Source: Polynucleobacter sp. MWH-Aus1W21
Lineage (GTDB): Bacteria > Pseudomonadota > Gammaproteobacteria > Burkholderiales > Burkholderiaceae
Direction of reading: 5' to 3'
Assembly: GCF_018687275.1 (NCBI RefSeq)
Contig: NZ_CP061287.1
Coordinates: 558,001-622,000, forward strand
Length of the DNA stretch: 64,000 bases
Position numbers and translations under genes: made by a program. Within the stretch, counting starts at the first letter, position 1, and every line of letters starts with the position of its first letter. Positions 52,344-60,696 of this stretch are shown in pieces. The notes under the pieces were generated by a model. The model was not told the origin of the DNA, searched no databases, and was given only the letters and a program-made list of their open reading frames with translations.

Positions 52344-53561
52344 ATGAGTAAAGCCTGGGATACCATTGTTGTTGGTGGCGGTGCTGCGGGCTTATTTTGC
52401 GCAGGCGTTGCTGGTCAGTTAGGCAAGAGAGTTTTGGTGCTAGATCACGCAGAAGTGTTGGGTGAAAAAATACGTATTAGTGGAGGCGGCCGTTGCAACT
52501 TCACTAATTTACATAGCAACCCAGCTAATTTTCTTTCTCTCAATCAACATTTTGTAAAAAGTGCGCTAGCTAGATATCCTTCGGCAGAATTCATCAAACT
52601 GGTTACTGCTTATAAAATTGGTTTTCACGAGAAGCATCAAGGTCAATTGTTCTGTGATGACTCTGCCAAGCAAATTATTGAGATGCTGTTTGCTGAATGT
52701 GCCAAGGGCAAAGTAACTATTCGCAATCCTGTGACAGTTGAATCTATTGCACAGGATGGCGATCAGTGGACCGTGCGCACTAATATGGGTGTTGAAAAGA
52801 CAAAGTCAGTGGTAATGGCTACGGGTGGTTTGCCTGTTCCCGCCATTGGAGCTACTGCCTATTCTTTAGATATTGCAAAGCAGTTTGGATTAAAGGTGAT
52901 TGACCCAAGACCCGCTCTAGTGCCGCTTTCATTTACTGCGGATAACTTTGGGAATCTTAATGAATTGGCTGGTCTAAGCGTCCCCGTCAGAATTGCCTCT
53001 GGTTCTAAAGGTCATCGCTACGGCGCTTGCCGGTTTAATGAAGATTTGCTACTAACTCACAAGGGCTTATCAGGCCCCGCAGTTCTTCAGGCAAGCAGTT
53101 ATTGGGAAGAGGGTGAGCCCATTCATATCGATTGGCTTGGTGCAATTGAGCGTCCCGGAGGATTCAATTGTGATGAGCTTTTTAATAATGAGGAAAATCG
53201 CTTAAAACTGACCGAGACGATACTAGCTTCTGTTTTACCTCAGCGCCTAGCAAAAGCATTTGCAGACCAAAAAGGATTAACGGGTCGCAAGTGGGCTGAA
53301 GTTTCTAAAAAAGATCGTCAGTCTCTAAAAGAATTCATTACTAACTGGTCAGTCAAGCCAGCGGGCACTTTGGGTTGGAAAAAAGCTGAGGTAATGTTGG
53401 GTGGTGTAGATACTAAAGAGCTGGATGGGCAGACTATGATGTCTCGTAAACACCCGGGGCTATTCTTTATTGGTGAGTGTGTTGACGTCACCGGTCATTT
53501 AGGCGGACATAACTTCCAATGGGCTTGGGCAAGCGGGTTTGCTTGCGCACAAGCCGCATAA
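52344..53561 (+). CDS. BaiN/HI0933-family flavoprotein oxidoreductase
   Basis: This 405-residue NAD(P)/FAD-dependent protein has an N-terminal FAD motif (IVVGGGAAGLFCAGVAG), RISGGGRCNFTN, VVMATGGLPVPAIGATAYSLDIAKQFG, RPALVPL and the C-terminal GLFFIGECVDVTGHLGGHNFQWAWASG. These are hallmarks of the HI0933/YhiN/BaiN family. The reaction is not established in most bacteria. It follows the channel-like gene by three bases. Confidence 0.88.
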   Translation: MSKAWDTIVVGGGAAGLFCAGVAGQLGKRVLVLDHAEVLGEKIRISGGGRCNFTNLHSNPANFLSLNQHFVKSALARYPSAEFIKLVTAYKIGFHEKHQGQLFCDDSAKQIIEMLFAECAKGKVTIRNPVTVESIAQDGDQWTVRTNMGVEKTKSVVMATGGLPVPAIGATAYSLDIAKQFGLKVIDPRPALVPLSFTADNFGNLNELAGLSVPVRIASGSKGHRYGACRFNEDLLLTHKGLSGPAVLQASSYWEEGEPIHIDWLGAIERPGGFNCDELFNNEENRLKLTETILASVLPQRLAKAFADQKGLTGRKWAEVSKKDRQSLKEFITNWSVKPAGTLGWKKAEVMLGGVDTKELDGQTMMSRKHPGLFFIGECVDVTGHLGGHNFQWAWASGFACAQAA

Positions 53562-53589
53562 GCGGCATAAGCGGCAAATTAATCGAGAA

Positions 53590-54351
53590 TTACTTCAACC
53601 TTTTCTTTTTTTCACGTGAGCGAATGTTTAAAAGCTCCACAGATAGTGAAAATGCCATAGCAACATAAACATATCCTTTGGGAATATGAACTCCCATGCC
53701 TTCTGCGATTAGGACTACGCCAACCACTGTTAGGAAAGATAAAGCTAAAACCTTTATGGATGGGTGGCGATGTACGAAGTCCCCTATAGGCTTTGCTGCA
53801 ACCAGCATAATCACTACAGAGGTCAGTACAGCTGCGATCATGACGCTAATTTGATCAACCATGCCTACCGCAGTAATGACACTATCGAGAGAAAAGATAA
53901 TATCTAGCAACCCAATTTGCAATACTGATCCGATAAACAAGGAGAGTAGCGTTTTGACTTTCTTTTTTTCGCCAGATTCACTATGTTCATCGCCATGATC
54001 ACCAACCTCAACCTCAACATAAATTTCTTTTGACGCTTTCCAGATAAGAAAGAAGCCACCAAGCAAGAGGATGAGATCTCTGCCGCTGATTGATTTGCCT
54101 GCAATGTCAAAAAGTGGTTCGGTTAAACCCATAACCCAAGAAAGGCTCAATAACAATAAGATGCGGGTGACGAGAGCAAAGATCAGGCCAAATTGACGAA
54201 CCTTTTCTCGAATCTCAATTGGGAGCCTGTTGGCGATAACACTAATAAAAATAATGTTATCAATGCCAAGAATGATCTCAAGGGCAGAGAGTGTTAAAAA
54301 GGCGATCCATGCGTTAGGATCGCTGATAAGTTGCATAAAGCTTTCAATCAT
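53590..54351 (-). CDS. TerC-family integral membrane protein
   Basis: This 253-residue membrane protein of the TerC family has about seven helices. LEIILGIDNIIFISVIANRLP and IIFSLDSVITAVGMVDQ are the paired repeats with acidic residues thought to bind metal, and HIPKGYVYVAMAFSLSVELLN closes it. A charged loop with EVGDHGDEHSESGEKKK lies mid-protein. Relatives support metallation of exported enzymes (manganese) or tellurite resistance. It is divergent from the Bug gene. Confidence 0.88.
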   Translation of the reverse strand: MIESFMQLISDPNAWIAFLTLSALEIILGIDNIIFISVIANRLPIEIREKVRQFGLIFALVTRILLLLSLSWVMGLTEPLFDIAGKSISGRDLILLLGGFFLIWKASKEIYVEVEVGDHGDEHSESGEKKKVKTLLSLFIGSVLQIGLLDIIFSLDSVITAVGMVDQISVMIAAVLTSVVIMLVAAKPIGDFVHRHPSIKVLALSFLTVVGVVLIAEGMGVHIPKGYVYVAMAFSLSVELLNIRSREKKKRLK

Positions 54352-54414
54352 TTTTTTCTTTTCTTTAATGGCCTTGAGGTAAAGTGTATCTAAATCTTCT
54401 TAACAAAATCTTAT

Positions 54415-55392
54415 ATGCTAAACCCCACACGGATCTGTAGGATATTCTTACTAAGCTTGGCTCTATTTTTAGTGATTGATCCAGCTAAGGCTGCCTATCC
54501 CGATAAACCCATCAAGATCATTATTGGCTTTCCAGCAGGCGGCCCATTAGATGCTCACATTCGTCTTTTGGTTGATAGATTGCAGACATCCTTAGGTCAA
54601 ACGGTAATTGTTGACTACAAGGCTGGAGCGGGCGGGACAGTGGGTGCGCAGTTTGTTATGCAATCGCCTGCTGATGGATATACCGTTCTATTGGCTAATA
54701 CAGGAACCATGGTGATTAACCCTGCGATTTATACCAAGTCGCCTTATGACACCTTAAAAGATTTTCAGCCTATTGCAAGAACTGCCCAACAGCCCCTTGC
54801 CTTAATTGTGAACAAGGATGTTCAGGCAAATACTCTTAAAGAGTTGATTGCATATGCAAAAGCAAATCCCGGTAAGTTGAATTATGGATCGGCCGGTAAC
54901 GGTGGCATTTCTCACTTGGTGCCAGAGATGCTCAAAAATGAAACTGGAATATTCATGGTGCACATTCCATTTAAAGGAAGTGCACCTGCGTTTACTGATT
55001 TGATTGCAGGGCATGTGCAATTCATGGCGGAGTCGGTACCGCAAGCAGCTAATTACGCCAAGCAGGGAAAGGTTAAAGCTTTAGCTGTTACTAGCGCTAA
55101 ACGCAATCCTGCTTTGCCAAATACTCCAACCGTTATTGAGACGGGCGTGGCCAATTTGGAAGTGGTGGGGTTTTATGGAGTTTTGGCGCCAAAAGGTACG
55201 CCACCAGAAGCCGTTAATAAATTGAGCCAAGCATTCAAGGAAACTTTGGAAGCGCCTGATATTCAGAAAAAAATGATCGACCAAGGGGCTGATCCCGCCT
55301 ACTTAAATGCCGATCAGTTCACAAAGTTTCTGGCAAGCGAAATGCCGCGTTGGGCAAAAGCAGTTAAGCAAGCTGGTGCCAAAATAGATTAA
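54415..55392 (+). CDS. Bug-family tripartite tricarboxylate transporter binding protein
   Basis: This 325-residue periplasmic binding protein (TctC/Bug) has a signal peptide ending near AKAAYPDKPI. The Bug signature follows: IIIGFPAGGPLDAHIRLL, DYKAGAGGTVGAQFVMQSPADGYTVLLA, NYGSAGNGGISHLVPEM and HIPFKGSAPAFTDLIAGHVQFM. TctA/TctB membrane partners are not in the window. The ligand is an organic acid of unknown type. Confidence 0.88.
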   Translation: MLNPTRICRIFLLSLALFLVIDPAKAAYPDKPIKIIIGFPAGGPLDAHIRLLVDRLQTSLGQTVIVDYKAGAGGTVGAQFVMQSPADGYTVLLANTGTMVINPAIYTKSPYDTLKDFQPIARTAQQPLALIVNKDVQANTLKELIAYAKANPGKLNYGSAGNGGISHLVPEMLKNETGIFMVHIPFKGSAPAFTDLIAGHVQFMAESVPQAANYAKQGKVKALAVTSAKRNPALPNTPTVIETGVANLEVVGFYGVLAPKGTPPEAVNKLSQAFKETLEAPDIQKKMIDQGADPAYLNADQFTKFLASEMPRWAKAVKQAGAKID

Positions 55393-55782
55393 TCAGTTTG
55401 GTTGATTTCTCATCCAGTCTGCGGTGTTGAAAAAAGATTCTTCTAGTTGTTTAGCGACATCGCCTCCGATGCCACATTCTTCCATGGCTTTATACATACA
55501 TGCTAACCACTGGTTGCGTTCTTTTAGCCCAATCTTGAATGGAAGATGGCGGGCTCTGAGCATGGGGTGTCCGTATTTGGGGGAGTAAATATCAGGACCA
55601 CCCATCCAGCCGGTTAGGAAAAATTTGAGTTTTTCGCGAGAGGTTGAAAGATCCTCGGGGTGCATCGCACGCAAATCACCAAAAATCGGCTCTAAAGCCA
55701 TTAAATCGTAAAAACGATCTACTAATTCATCGATCTTGTCGATCCCACCAATGCTGTCGTAAGCGGATTGTCTTTCATTCAT
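55393..55782 (-). CDS. Group II truncated hemoglobin
   Basis: This 129-residue globin of the truncated 2/2 group II (trHbO) has YDSIGGIDKIDELVDRFYDLM, FGDLRAMHPED, LKFFLTGWMGGPDIYSPKYGHPMLRARHLPF (proximal His and Trp region) and CMYKAMEEC. It binds oxygen or NO. No cytochrome or NO gene is adjacent. Its stop abuts the Bug gene's stop (convergent, no gap). Confidence 0.9.
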   Translation of the reverse strand: MNERQSAYDSIGGIDKIDELVDRFYDLMALEPIFGDLRAMHPEDLSTSREKLKFFLTGWMGGPDIYSPKYGHPMLRARHLPFKIGLKERNQWLACMYKAMEECGIGGDVAKQLEESFFNTADWMRNQPN

Positions 55783-55885
55783 CCCCTTATTTTAATGCCT
55801 GAAAGTAGGGGCATTGGCAGCTCATCTAATTCGGTATAGAGTTAAGTATCAAAGTCTTATTAACCCTTGTTCATAGGAGCGAAAA

Positions 55886-56401
55886 ATGGATGCAAAAGAT
55901 CTGCAAAAGTGGCAACAAGAGAAGGCCAAGGAATTGTTTGATTATTCACATAAGTTACTGGATGCCGCTAAGCAATTGAGCGAACACCATATTGCTGAAA
56001 TGGAGTGGGGCATGAAAAATGCCCTCGATAGCGCAAAGTCAGCGGCAAAAAATGATTTGGCTAAATTAAAAGATCTGCAAGAAGAGGCTGCAAAAGAGGC
56101 TTCAAAGCGTGCCGCTGTTTATCAGAAGAAAGTGAAATCAGTTCTTAAAGATATTGGTGAGAGTGCTGCCGATGAAACGGAGAAGCATCTTGAGAAGGTT
56201 CGCAGCTCATTGGTCAATTGGTTAGAGGATGCTGAAAATAAGATACCAAGTCATGCCGATAAGTTATCTAAAGTTGTGAATGAAATGTCTACAACAGGGC
56301 AAAAGATGTTTAAAGAGGGTCGTCGTATTGTGAATCAGGTGGCCGATGCTGCTGAAAAGAATATTGATGACTTAGTTAAAAAATCTGGGGGCAAAAAGTA
56401 G
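55886..56401 (+). CDS. Phasin-like coiled-coil protein
   Basis: This 171-residue, nearly all-helical protein is rich in Ala, Lys and Glu with no signal or membrane helix. Amphipathic repeats such as KLLDAAKQLSEHHIAEMEWG, SAKSAAKNDLAKLKDL and MFKEGRRIVNQVADAAEKNID resemble phasins, which coat polyhydroxyalkanoate granules. BdhA in this window fits such metabolism, but other coiled-coil roles are possible. AGGAGCG precedes the ATG. A terminator follows. Confidence 0.55.
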   Translation: MDAKDLQKWQQEKAKELFDYSHKLLDAAKQLSEHHIAEMEWGMKNALDSAKSAAKNDLAKLKDLQEEAAKEASKRAAVYQKKVKSVLKDIGESAADETEKHLEKVRSSLVNWLEDAENKIPSHADKLSKVVNEMSTTGQKMFKEGRRIVNQVADAAEKNIDDLVKKSGGKK

Positions 56402-56434
56402 ACTGATTAATCATTACCTCTAACAGTTTGAAGA

Positions 56435-56462
56435 GCCGCCTCACTACTGGGGCGGTTTTTTA
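56435..56462 (+). terminator. Terminator after the phasin-like gene
   Basis: The stem GCCGCC / GGCGGT (five strong pairs plus one G-U) with a ten-base loop is followed by T6. It lies 33 bases after the stop and faces the convergent Trp-rich gene. Confidence 0.75.
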
Positions 56463-56681
56463 TTGCCAGCCCTGTAACCATAGCTCGCTATTGGTGAGAT
56501 CGCGCCAAGCAATCAGTGTTGTTTTTTTGGAATAGACTGCCTCAATTTCAACAAATTCAATTTTGTCGTTTGGTGGCTCAGGAAGAATGACTTTACTGAC
56601 TAAGAAGTGCTTTTGTTTGACAATTGGCTTAACGGCCGTCCACTTTGTAAGCAGTAATTTCTTAGGACTGAGACGATTCAT
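56460..56681 (-). CDS. Small Trp-rich conserved protein (TIGR02450 type)
   Basis: This 73-residue protein matches the TIGR02450 family: MNRLSPKKLLLTKWTAVKPI, KHFLVSKVILP, EIEAVYSKKTTLIAWRDLTNSELWLQGW. Tryptophans lie at the conserved positions. Function is unknown. No signal or membrane segment is seen. Confidence 0.8.
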   Translation of the reverse strand: MNRLSPKKLLLTKWTAVKPIVKQKHFLVSKVILPEPPNDKIEFVEIEAVYSKKTTLIAWRDLTNSELWLQGWQ

Positions 56682-56704
56682 GTGTTAATTGAGTATGGTT
56701 ACGA

Positions 56705-57022
56705 TCACAATGCTGAACATTGCAACTCTTGACCTCTATTTACCAGTAACCCGGTAGACGGCATAAAGGTTATGTTGGATTGATTGGTTTGGGCTGGGCA
56801 TTTTTGATCAAAGTAACTTTGATTTCCAAGGCTGCCGCAATAGTCAAATATATTCCCCTGTAGTTCCATTTGGGCTTTTCGAAGCACCATAGGAATCTTG
56901 GTTTCTGTTTGAGAGTTACAACTCCAGCTTGTATACGTTTCTCGTTCGCAGGCGCAAAGCCCTAGCAAAATAGAGATGCAGACTAGCAGTCTAAAACAGG
57001 AAAATGTCTGTGTGAATATCAA
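56705..57022 (-). CDS. Hypothetical lipoprotein, 105 residues
   Basis: This 105-residue protein has a hydrophobic signal and a lipobox (GLCAC, Cys25). The mature part has five further cysteines (SWSCNSQ, FDYCGS, QKCPAQ, LQCSAL). No family is recognised. It begins three bases after the rhodanese stop on the same strand, so it is probably the last gene of that operon and acts in the periplasm. Confidence 0.6.
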   Translation of the reverse strand: MIFTQTFSCFRLLVCISILLGLCACERETYTSWSCNSQTETKIPMVLRKAQMELQGNIFDYCGSLGNQSYFDQKCPAQTNQSNITFMPSTGLLVNRGQELQCSAL

Positions 57023-57025
57023 GAT

Positions 57026-58615
57026 CTATAGAACCCAAAAGTGATGCGTTCCATCCTTCCTAAGTTGCTCCACTAAACCAAACTCCCAGTCTAGATAGGC
57101 TTGCATGGCCGCCATGTCTACATTGGTACCTTCATAAGGGCGCTTATAACGATCAAGAGGTGGGGAGGCCAAATGACTTGCACCCTTTTCAAGCTCTAAG
57201 CCTGCCTTTACCCATGCTACATTTCCTCCTGCTAAAACAAGTACCTCCGCATCGGTGAGAGCTTGTAATTCTTGAGCAGCAAAAAGACTTAACTCACTTG
57301 GCGAGCTTGTGATGACATAGCGATCTGCCTCAGGAATCTTTTTCATTGCCGCGGCAAGTTCAGAGCGCAGAGCATACCAACTTCCTGGAATATGCCCTTT
57401 AACGTAATTAGCATGCGTGCTGAAATCAATTGCAATAGTGTTGCTGTCATTCTTGAGCCAATTGGAAACTGTAACTGCATCGACAACTTCTATTTTTGGA
57501 AGACCAGGTAAAGGCGCCTGCCATGATCCTTTTTCGATGAGGTTTGAGGCGTGAACGCCATCGAGCACATGCACATCCCATGCCATTTGCGCTAACCAAG
57601 AGGCTGGCATATAGGCACGCACTCCACCGCCGCTAGGGTCTACCAGCACAACGCGGGCACCGCGAACGGGCGCAACCATCTCAGTCTCTTGTACAAGCTG
57701 TCCACCTGGTACGGAGCGAAATCCTGGAAGGTGGCCTGCTTCATATTCTTCTGGTGTGCGCGTATCGAAGAAATAAGTGGTGCGATCAGATTGCGTTTTC
57801 CAAGTTTGGACATCATCTATGCTGGCGCGTTTGACGCCAGCTCTGTCAGCTACGCTACGAGCACGAATCGCTGCTTCATTTTTTGTATCGTCGCTCACCT
57901 CATGAAACTTTCTACTTTGACCTTTATCGAGTTCTTGTCCCGCTAATGTCCAGCCAATCGTGCCATTACGCAGGGCGTTTACTTCATTGGGGATGCCGGC
58001 GTTAATGAGCGATTGGGTACCAATGATGCTGCGGGTTCTGCCTGCGCAGTTCACAATTACCTTGGTTTTGGGGTTGGGGGCTAATTCAGGCAGGCGGAGA
58101 ACAAGTTCAGCACCAGGCACACTAATCCCGGTTGGAATACTCATGGTGTTGTACTCATCAAAGCGACGAACGTCTACAACCACAACATCGGCTTTGCTAT
58201 CAATTAACTGCTTTACCTCTTGAGCTGATAAAGAGGGTGTGTGACGCTTTGATTCCACAAACTCCCCAAAAGACTTACTGGGAACATTTACATCCTTAAA
58301 TACTTCACCGCCCGCTTCCTTCCAAGCCTTGACGCCACCTTCAAATACTGAGACATCCGTAAATCCCAAATTCACCAGGCGCTGAGCTGCAAGCTGAGCA
58401 AATCCCTCACCATCGTCTAGAGTGACGATGGGCACATTTTTCTTTGGTAGCTTGGCGTATGCATCAATCTCAATTCTTGAAAGTGGTAGGTTTGCAGCAA
58501 AGAGAGGGTGCTCTTGTGCGTGAGGATTTTCTTCGCGGACATCCAAGAATGCAATCTCTTCTTTATTGAGGAGTTTGTTGCGAATAAAGGAATAGTTTTT
58601 AGTCTGAAAGGCCAT
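57026..58615 (-). CDS. Four-domain rhodanese-like protein with one catalytic cysteine
   Basis: This 529-residue protein has four rhodanese-like domains (about residues 10-105, 128-235, 263-360 and 378-480). Only domain two keeps a catalytic cysteine, Cys190 in VNCAGRTRS. The equivalent loops read TLDDGEG (1), VDPSGGG (3) and TSSPSE (4). Sulfur transfer is therefore likely from one site, with the others as binding or regulatory modules. No signal peptide is visible. It is followed by the hypothetical lipoprotein. Confidence 0.82.
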   Translation of the reverse strand: MAFQTKNYSFIRNKLLNKEEIAFLDVREENPHAQEHPLFAANLPLSRIEIDAYAKLPKKNVPIVTLDDGEGFAQLAAQRLVNLGFTDVSVFEGGVKAWKEAGGEVFKDVNVPSKSFGEFVESKRHTPSLSAQEVKQLIDSKADVVVVDVRRFDEYNTMSIPTGISVPGAELVLRLPELAPNPKTKVIVNCAGRTRSIIGTQSLINAGIPNEVNALRNGTIGWTLAGQELDKGQSRKFHEVSDDTKNEAAIRARSVADRAGVKRASIDDVQTWKTQSDRTTYFFDTRTPEEYEAGHLPGFRSVPGGQLVQETEMVAPVRGARVVLVDPSGGGVRAYMPASWLAQMAWDVHVLDGVHASNLIEKGSWQAPLPGLPKIEVVDAVTVSNWLKNDSNTIAIDFSTHANYVKGHIPGSWYALRSELAAAMKKIPEADRYVITSSPSELSLFAAQELQALTDAEVLVLAGGNVAWVKAGLELEKGASHLASPPLDRYKRPYEGTNVDMAAMQAYLDWEFGLVEQLRKDGTHHFWVL

Positions 58616-58648
58616 GCTGTCTCTTAATTGTTTTTAATATGCTTTTGT

Positions 58649-59623
58649 TTAGTCTAACTTGGCGCCAGACTTTTTAACTACTTCACCCCAACGGGTAATT
58701 TCTTGGTTGATGTAGCTAGTAAGCTCAGGCCGAGTCATTTTGGGAACGCTTGCGCCCATTGCCGCCCAGCGCTCTTTAATTTCAGGAGAGGCAAGTGCTG
58801 CCTGCACTTCAACACTCATCTTTTCAACGATATCTTTAGGAGTGCCTTTGATTGCCCACATGGCATACCAACTAGAAACGATAAAATTTGATATTCCTAA
58901 CTCTTGGGCAGTTGGCACATTTGGAAATGCATCGACTCGTTTAGGTGTTGCAACAGCAACCGCAATGAGTTGTCCGTTCTTAATGAATGGCGCTGCACCT
59001 GCTAGTGTGTCAAACATCATATCGACTTGACCAGCTACAAGGTCTTGAAGTGCTGGACCGGTACCACGGTAAGGAATATGAGTAATAAATAGCTTGTTCT
59101 GCATCTTGAAGAGCTCGCCCGTTAAATGCTGTGAGGTGCCATTGCCTGTCGAAGCATAGTTGTACTTGCCCGGATGCTTGCGAATCTCTTCCATGATGGA
59201 TTTCAGATCGTTCTTTGGGAACTTAGTAGGGTTCACAACAATGACATGGGGAACGCTGCCAATAATGGCGATTGGCTCAAAATCTTTGGTGATGTCATAA
59301 GAGAGGTTGGTGTACATACTTGGCGCAATAGAATGATGCACCGCACCAAGAAGCCAGGTATAGCCATCTGGTGCCATTTTTGCTGCAGCTGCAGCACCCA
59401 CGGTGCCACCTGCGCCACCGCGGTTATCTACGACGATGGAATCATTCAGTTGAGTGGATAGCTGCTTAGCAAGCGGGCGTCCAAAGGCATCTACAGCCCC
59501 ACCTGGCGGGAAGGGGTTGATAAAGGTAATTGGCTTGCTGGGATTGGGCCAGGAAGTGGTTTGCGCATTGGCTGAGAATCCAATGAGGGCACCAAAAAGC
59601 AATAGAAAGATATTTTTGATCAT
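58649..59623 (-). CDS. Bug-family tripartite tricarboxylate transporter binding protein
   Basis: This second Bug protein (324 residues) has a signal ending near GFSANAQTTSWP, then ITFINPFPPGGAVDAFGRPL, DNRGGAGGTVGAAAAAKMAPDGYTWLLG, NYASTGNGTSQHLTGEL and HIPYRGTGPALQDLVAGQVDMMF. It differs from the 54.4-kb copy throughout, so it likely has its own ligand. No membrane partners are adjacent. Confidence 0.88.
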   Translation of the reverse strand: MIKNIFLLLFGALIGFSANAQTTSWPNPSKPITFINPFPPGGAVDAFGRPLAKQLSTQLNDSIVVDNRGGAGGTVGAAAAAKMAPDGYTWLLGAVHHSIAPSMYTNLSYDITKDFEPIAIIGSVPHVIVVNPTKFPKNDLKSIMEEIRKHPGKYNYASTGNGTSQHLTGELFKMQNKLFITHIPYRGTGPALQDLVAGQVDMMFDTLAGAAPFIKNGQLIAVAVATPKRVDAFPNVPTAQELGISNFIVSSWYAMWAIKGTPKDIVEKMSVEVQAALASPEIKERWAAMGASVPKMTRPELTSYINQEITRWGEVVKKSGAKLD

Positions 59624-59784
59624 TTTGCTAGCCTCCAGATGGTTTTTTATTGAATGGGTTTATTTTGGCTGAACCTAGCAATATAAGAGTTATCCCTGAT
59701 TTGGGGGGCAATTTCTAGTGGTTTTTATGGGGATATACTGATTCGGTTGTCAGTAAGAATATTCATTTGTTAATAGGAGACAAG

Positions 59785-59973
59785 ATGTCACAACACGATA
59801 CATTGTTGGCTGCTTTTGAAGCATATAAAGCTGAAAACGAAAAATTCATTGAAAAGGGCATCAAGGCATCTGCCGCGCGTGCTCGTAAGGCCTTGCAGGA
59901 AATCGCCGGCGCTTGTAAAGAGCGTCGCAAAGAAATCACTGCTGCTAAAGAGGCAATGGAAGCGAAGAAGTAA
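59785..59973 (+). CDS. Histone H1-like (Hc1-type) small basic protein
   Basis: This 62-residue, helical, Lys/Ala/Glu-rich protein has the stretch FIEKGIKASAARARKALQEIA-x-x-CKERRKEI. It resembles Hc1-type histone H1-like proteins, which carry an AAxRxRK segment and a following KxxRKEI helix. Such proteins bind DNA, though this one is only mildly basic. The ATG at 59785 has AGGAGA upstream. A strong terminator follows. Family assignment is moderate. Confidence 0.65.
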   Translation: MSQHDTLLAAFEAYKAENEKFIEKGIKASAARARKALQEIAGACKERRKEITAAKEAMEAKK

Positions 59974-59996
59974 CACTCACTTCACACTGATTGATC

Positions 59997-60018
59997 AGCC
60001 TAGCTTACGAGCTAGGCT
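59997..60018 (+). terminator. Terminator after the histone-like gene
   Basis: A perfect nine-bp stem (AGCCTAGCT / AGCTAGGCT) with loop TACG is followed by T5. It ends the single-gene transcript. Confidence 0.88.
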
Positions 60019-60056
60019 TTTTTATTTCTAGCGCCTGAATTTAAAAAGAGGATTTG

Positions 60057-60353
60057 TCAGGTTTCAATTGAAATGCTCAATAAGGTCAACTTCATTGCTT
60101 TGTTGCGAATGGGTACAAGCGCTTGGTACTCAGGACTATTGGCCCATGTCTTAGCTTGTGTTGCGCTGGGAAATTCAAGCTCCACGAATGTGCTGAAAGG
60201 TGCGCAATCAAGTTCATTCCAAAATATATCGACTACCGAACCCCGATTTTTGATAGAACCCTTATACAGCTCAACGGTCTGACCCACTTGGGAGCGGTAC
60301 TGATCAAAAGCTTCTTCATCTCTTAATTCAATCAACCCAATTACCTTGACCAT
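60057..60353 (-). CDS. DUF1330 domain protein
   Basis: This 98-residue protein of the dimeric alpha-beta barrel fold (DUF1330) has VKVIGLIELRDEEAFDQYRSQVGQTVELYKG, STFVELEFPSATQAKTWANSPEYQALVPIRNKA. This matches the family's ending motif. Function is unknown. It faces away from the cupin gene. Confidence 0.82.
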   Translation of the reverse strand: MVKVIGLIELRDEEAFDQYRSQVGQTVELYKGSIKNRGSVVDIFWNELDCAPFSTFVELEFPSATQAKTWANSPEYQALVPIRNKAMKLTLLSISIET

Positions 60354-60413
60354 CTTGACTCCCTATAAAAATTGATCGATGCTAAATGAGTATATCCACG
60401 CTATAGTTAAGAT

Positions 60414-60683
60414 ATGAATTCAGAGCAATTTTTGCAGTTACTGCGTCGGGATAGTTTTCCTGAGCCGGTGGAGGTTCAGCAAGCGCCCAAGGGGTGGCTT
60501 GGCATTCATGAGCATCCATTTGAGGTGAAGGCTCTTATTGTCGAAGGCGATATCACCATCGTGATTGATGGTCTAAGTAAGAATTACAAGGCTGGAGAAA
60601 TTTTCCACCTAGAATTTAAGCAGCCTCATGCAGAATCATATGGACCTGAGGGTGTGAAATACTTAGCCTCAAGAAAACAATAA
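60414..60683 (+). CDS. Small cupin-domain protein
   Basis: This 89-residue cupin barrel has the half motifs GWLGIHEHPFEVKALIVEGDITI and YKAGEIFHLEFKQPHAESYGPEGV, with histidines likely to bind metal (H32, H34, H74). The substrate is unknown. It lies 13 bases upstream of mmsB and is probably co-transcribed with it. Confidence 0.75.
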   Translation: MNSEQFLQLLRRDSFPEPVEVQQAPKGWLGIHEHPFEVKALIVEGDITIVIDGLSKNYKAGEIFHLEFKQPHAESYGPEGVKYLASRKQ

Positions 60684-60696
60684 AACTAGGAGCATT

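Noticed and set aside
53561..53589. Direct repeat ATAAGCGGC near the flavoprotein stop
   Set aside because: Only two short copies, partly in the coding end. Not a terminator or CRISPR-like array.
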